Source of the DNA: Gammaproteobacteria bacterium
GTDB taxonomy: Bacteria; Pseudomonadota; Gammaproteobacteria; Pseudomonadales; Cellvibrionaceae
DNA length: 35,629 nt
Assembly (NCBI GenBank): GCA_005801205.1
Contig: SYDJ01000130.1
Location: 1 to 35,629 of the forward strand
Direction of reading: 5' to 3'
Shown: positions 32,854 through 35,629 of the stretch, piece by piece
Layout: each line of letters starts with the position of its first letter
How positions within the stretch are numbered: position 1 is the first letter of the stretch
The notes under the pieces: generated by a model
Seen by the model: only the letters and a program-made list of their open reading frames with translations
What the model was told of the DNA's origin: nothing
Databases searched by the model: none
Made by a program: the position numbers and the translations under genes

Positions 32854-33780
32854 ATGTTCGCTGAATATAGCACCTCCGATTTACTCTCCATCTTCGCCAT
32901 GCAAGGCGTCGCGGGTTTAATTTTGTTTTCGGTATTTGTATTAATGGCGCTCGGGCTTGCCATTATTTTTGGGCAAATGGGCGTGATCAATATGGCACAC
33001 GGAGAATTTATGATTCTCGGTGCTTACGTTACCTATTTAACGTCACATGTTTTTGAAACTTATCTACCGAGTTTATTCAGTTTGTATTTTATTCTTGCGA
33101 TGGTGCTCGCCTTCATTGCCGCAGGCGCACTCGGCGCTTTAGTCGAGTGGGGAATAATTCGGCATCTCTACAACCGCCCGCTCGATACTTTATTGGCAAC
33201 CTGGGGTTTAAGTTTAATTTTGCAGCAAACTTATCGCAGTGTGTTTGGTGCGCGCGAAGTAGGTGTGACTTTGCCGGATTGGTTAATGGGTTCGGTAAAA
33301 GTCAGCGAAACCATCGAATTGCCAATCAACGGATTATTTGTGATGTGTTTAGCGCTGGGGATTTCTACTGCGGTCGGTATTTTAATGTATCGCTCGCGTT
33401 GGGGAACGCAGGTTCGCGCCGTTGTACAAAACCGCCCAATGGCGGGTGCAGTGGGAATTAATACGGCAAAAGTAGATCGTATTACCTTTGCGCTGGGTTG
33501 CGGTATCGCGGGTGTTGCTGGTAGCGCATTCACTATGATCGGCTCCACTGGGCCAACGTCTGGCCAACTTTATATTGTGGATACTTTCTTGGTGGTGGTA
33601 TTCGGCGGTGCGACAAGTTTGCTAGGCACTATTGCATCGGCTTTCACTATTTCGCAAGCGCAATCCACCATGGAATTCTTTATGAGTGGTTCCATGGCCA
33701 AAGTATTAACGCTTTTGTTTGTGGTGTTCATCTTAATGTTGCGCCCACAAGGTTTGTTCACGCTGAAAGTTCGTCGTTGA
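32854..33780 (+). CDS. urtB: Urea ABC transporter, permease UrtB
   Basis: A 308-residue inner-membrane permease of the LivH type. Hydrophobic helices cover most of its length. Family blocks: LGLAIIFGQMGVINMAHGEFMILGAYV (about 32-58), DTLLATWGLSLILQQTYRSVFGAREVGV, the EAA-like loop RAVVQNRPMAGAVGINTAKVDR, GSTGPTSGQLYIVDTFLVVV and the C-terminal RPQGLFTLKVRR. It pairs with UrtC to make the translocation pore. The start ATG 32854 follows AGAGGA. The urtC start lies 10 bp after its stop, so the two are translated from one transcript. Confidence 0.96.
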   Translation: MFAEYSTSDLLSIFAMQGVAGLILFSVFVLMALGLAIIFGQMGVINMAHGEFMILGAYVTYLTSHVFETYLPSLFSLYFILAMVLAFIAAGALGALVEWGIIRHLYNRPLDTLLATWGLSLILQQTYRSVFGAREVGVTLPDWLMGSVKVSETIELPINGLFVMCLALGISTAVGILMYRSRWGTQVRAVVQNRPMAGAVGINTAKVDRITFALGCGIAGVAGSAFTMIGSTGPTSGQLYIVDTFLVVVFGGATSLLGTIASAFTISQAQSTMEFFMSGSMAKVLTLLFVVFILMLRPQGLFTLKVRR

Positions 33781-33790
33781 GGAGTACATC

Positions 33791-35020
33791 ATGTCTTATC
33801 AAGGCTTAGCATCGCTGTTCCCCAAAAAAGAAATTTCCGGTTTCTTGGTACTGGCAGTTTTATTAGTCGTGGTGCTGCCTTTATCGCTGGATATTTTCCG
33901 CTTAAATTTAATGGGTAAATATTTGACCTACGCATTTGTCGCCATAGGCTTAGTCTTGTGCTGGGGCTACGGTGGCATTTTAAGTTTAGGGCAGGGCGTG
34001 TTTTTTGGATTGGGTGGTTATTTAATGGCGATGTTTCTGAAGTTGGAAGCATCTGATCCTATCACCACGAAAATTCAATCGACACCGGGTATTCCCGATT
34101 TTATGGATTGGAATCAAATAACGGCGCTGCCATTTTTTTGGAAACCTTTTTACAGTTTTCCGTTTACGATTGCAGCCATTTTAATCATCCCGGCCATCAT
34201 CGCCTATCTAGTAGGTGCTGCCATGTTTAAGCGCCGCGTAGGCGGTGTTTACTTTGCGATTATTACGCAGGCCATTGCAGCCATCCTCACTATTTTAATT
34301 ATTGGTCAACAAGGTTATACCGGTGGTGTAAATGGTATGACCGATTTGCGTACGCTCTTGGGGTGGGACATTCGCTCCGATCAAGCAAAATATATTCTCT
34401 ATTTTGTGTGCGTGGGCATGTTGTTCTTGTGTTTGTTTGTCGCCCAGTTTGTGCGTAAAAGTAAATTTGGCCGCTTGCTGGTTGCCATGCGCGATAAGGA
34501 AGATCGTGTGCGATTCTCGGGTTACGATGTCTCTAACTTCAAAATATTTGTGTTTTGTTTAGGTGCAGTGTTTGCAGCAATTGGCGGTGCGCTCTTTACC
34601 TTACAAGTTGGTTTTATGTCGCCAACCTTAGTGGGGATTGTACCGTCCATTGAAATGGTGATTTTCTGTGCGGTGGGTGGGCGCATGTCTATCATAGGCG
34701 CGGTTTACGGTGCGCTTTTGGTGAATTGGGCAAAATCCAGTTTGTCAGAAAGTTTTCCGGAACTTTGGTTGTTTGCGCTCGGCGGTTTATTTATCGCCGT
34801 GGTTATGGCCTTCCCTAATGGTTTGGCAGGCTTATATACAACTTATGTTGCGCCAAAAATTAAACAGTGGCTTGCTGATTTTAAAACACCCAAACAACCT
34901 AAACCACAGCTTGAAGCAATCAAAGAGTCTGCAAAGCCAGCCCCTAGGCCTGAGCCAAAAGTTCAAACGATTGGCAATCTCGGTGCCTCGCCTTTAACCC
35001 AAGGAGTTCTCCATGAGTAA
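33791..35020 (+). CDS. urtC: Urea ABC transporter, permease UrtC
   Basis: A 409-residue LivM-type permease, partner of UrtB. Blocks: CWGYGGILSLGQGVFFGLGGYLMAMFLKLE, FAIITQAIAAILTILIIGQQGYTGGVNGMTDL, KSKFGRLLVAMRDKEDRVRFSGYD (the EAA-like contact loop for the ATPases) and AVGGRMSIIGAVYGALLVNW. A cytoplasmic tail rich in Pro and Lys (about 360-400, TPKQPKPQLEAIK...) is longer than in LivM and is common in UrtC. GAGGAG precedes ATG 33791. It overlaps urtD by 8 bp (ATG 35013), a sign of coupled translation. Confidence 0.96.
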   Translation: MSYQGLASLFPKKEISGFLVLAVLLVVVLPLSLDIFRLNLMGKYLTYAFVAIGLVLCWGYGGILSLGQGVFFGLGGYLMAMFLKLEASDPITTKIQSTPGIPDFMDWNQITALPFFWKPFYSFPFTIAAILIIPAIIAYLVGAAMFKRRVGGVYFAIITQAIAAILTILIIGQQGYTGGVNGMTDLRTLLGWDIRSDQAKYILYFVCVGMLFLCLFVAQFVRKSKFGRLLVAMRDKEDRVRFSGYDVSNFKIFVFCLGAVFAAIGGALFTLQVGFMSPTLVGIVPSIEMVIFCAVGGRMSIIGAVYGALLVNWAKSSLSESFPELWLFALGGLFIAVVMAFPNGLAGLYTTYVAPKIKQWLADFKTPKQPKPQLEAIKESAKPAPRPEPKVQTIGNLGASPLTQGVLHE

Positions 35021-35629
35021 CAACACAGATTTTTTGTTAGCGGTTGAAGGGCTCACAGTTTCGTTTGACGGTTTTAAAGCGGTAAACGATTTAACGTTTT
35101 ATGTGGACGAGCACGAAATTCGCGTGATTATAGGCCCCAATGGTGCCGGTAAAACGACAGTGCTCGATTTAATTTGTGGTCGCACTAAAGCAACGCAAGG
35201 CTCCATTAAATTTCGCAACAAAGAGCTAACGGCCATGAAGGAGCACGACATAGTAAAAGCGGGTGTCGGTAGAAAGTTTCAAACCCCTTCAATCTATGGT
35301 GACCTGAGTGTATTTGAAAATTTGGAAATTTCTTTTCCGCGTGGTCGCTCAGTCTTTGGTGCACTTGCCTTTAAGCGCGATGCTGAAGTGATTAACAAAG
35401 TGCATGAAATTGCGGACATGATTTTCCTCACGGAATTTTTAGATAAGCAAGCGGAGCTGTTAAGTCATGGGCAAAAGCAGTGGTTGGAAATTGGCATGTT
35501 GCTTATTCAAGACCCTGAATTACTGATGCTCGATGAGCCTGTTGCGGGAATGTCGGTAGCAGAGCGGCAACAAACGGCAGATCTCTTACGACGCATTACC
35601 AAAGATCGCTCGGTCATTGTGATTGAACA
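35013..35629 (+). CDS. urtD: Urea ABC transporter, ATPase UrtD (3' end outside the window)
   Basis: An ABC ATPase with 205 codons visible, open at the right edge. Walker A is GPNGAGKTTV, the Q-loop is in FQTPSIYGDLSVFENLEIS, the ABC signature is LSHGQKQWLEIGM and Walker B is PELLMLDEPVAGM. The GPNGAGK, KFQTPSIY and SHGQKQWLEIGM blocks are the usual UrtD sequence and separate it from UrtE and from LivG. It starts at ATG 35013 inside the end of urtC. urtE would be expected next but lies beyond the window. Confidence 0.95.
   Translation, partial: MSNNTDFLLAVEGLTVSFDGFKAVNDLTFYVDEHEIRVIIGPNGAGKTTVLDLICGRTKATQGSIKFRNKELTAMKEHDIVKAGVGRKFQTPSIYGDLSVFENLEISFPRGRSVFGALAFKRDAEVINKVHEIADMIFLTEFLDKQAELLSHGQKQWLEIGMLLIQDPELLMLDEPVAGMSVAERQQTADLLRRITKDRSVIVIE

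Overview
The window looks like chromosomal DNA of a Cellvibrio-type gammaproteobacterium (Cellvibrionaceae). This is inferred from gene content, not from a marker gene: a poly-serine-linked GH10 xylanase lipoprotein, a large TonB-dependent receptor of the Xanthomonas/Caulobacter kind, a complete xylose branch, a stand-alone ExoP-type C-terminal domain and flavin-dependent halogenase homologues, all typical of marine or soil polysaccharide degraders. No tRNA, rRNA, insertion sequence, prophage or CRISPR array was seen.

Layout. 2-610: 3' end of clpB. 756-1190 (-): small DUF4124 protein. 1565-5119: TonB-dependent receptor. 5253-12813: five consecutive flavin-dependent 'tryptophan halogenase' family genes on the + strand. 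12904-16741 (-): secreted ExoP_C-like protein, GH10 xylanase lipoprotein and sugar/H+ symporter. 17068-17796 (-): Nudix-fold/winged-helix regulator, divergent from xylB (18090), xylA (19660) and a GH3 exo-glycosidase (21195-23639). 23698-26519: EamA exporter (-), maltose-type O-acetyltransferase, polysaccharide deacetylase and a cold-shock protein. 26644-31026 (-): LuxR-type response regulator and a hybrid histidine kinase whose input half is an NCS1 nucleobase transporter. 31472 to the end (+): urea ABC transporter urtA, urtB, urtC and partial urtD.

How the parts fit. The centre reads as a xylan/xylose utilisation region. The lipoprotein xylanase cuts xylan at the cell surface, the GH3 enzyme releases xylose, the symporter imports it, XylA and XylB feed it to the pentose phosphate pathway, and the Nudix-type protein is the likely sugar-responsive repressor. 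The right end is a nitrogen module in which the transporter-fused kinase and its response regulator are divergent from a urea importer.

The most unusual part is the halogenase cassette. Genes 1, 3 and 5 keep every catalytic feature of the PrnA/RebH family: GxGxxG, GVGE, the catalytic Lys, WxWxIP and the Glu of PLES. Genes 2 and 4 have lost the Lys, the WxWxIP motif, GVGE and the Glu, but keep the flavin-binding core. Each of these is start/stop-overlapped with the intact gene before it. This active/inactive alternation suggests catalytic and non-catalytic partner pairs beside an outer-membrane receptor. I do not know of a description of such an arrangement.
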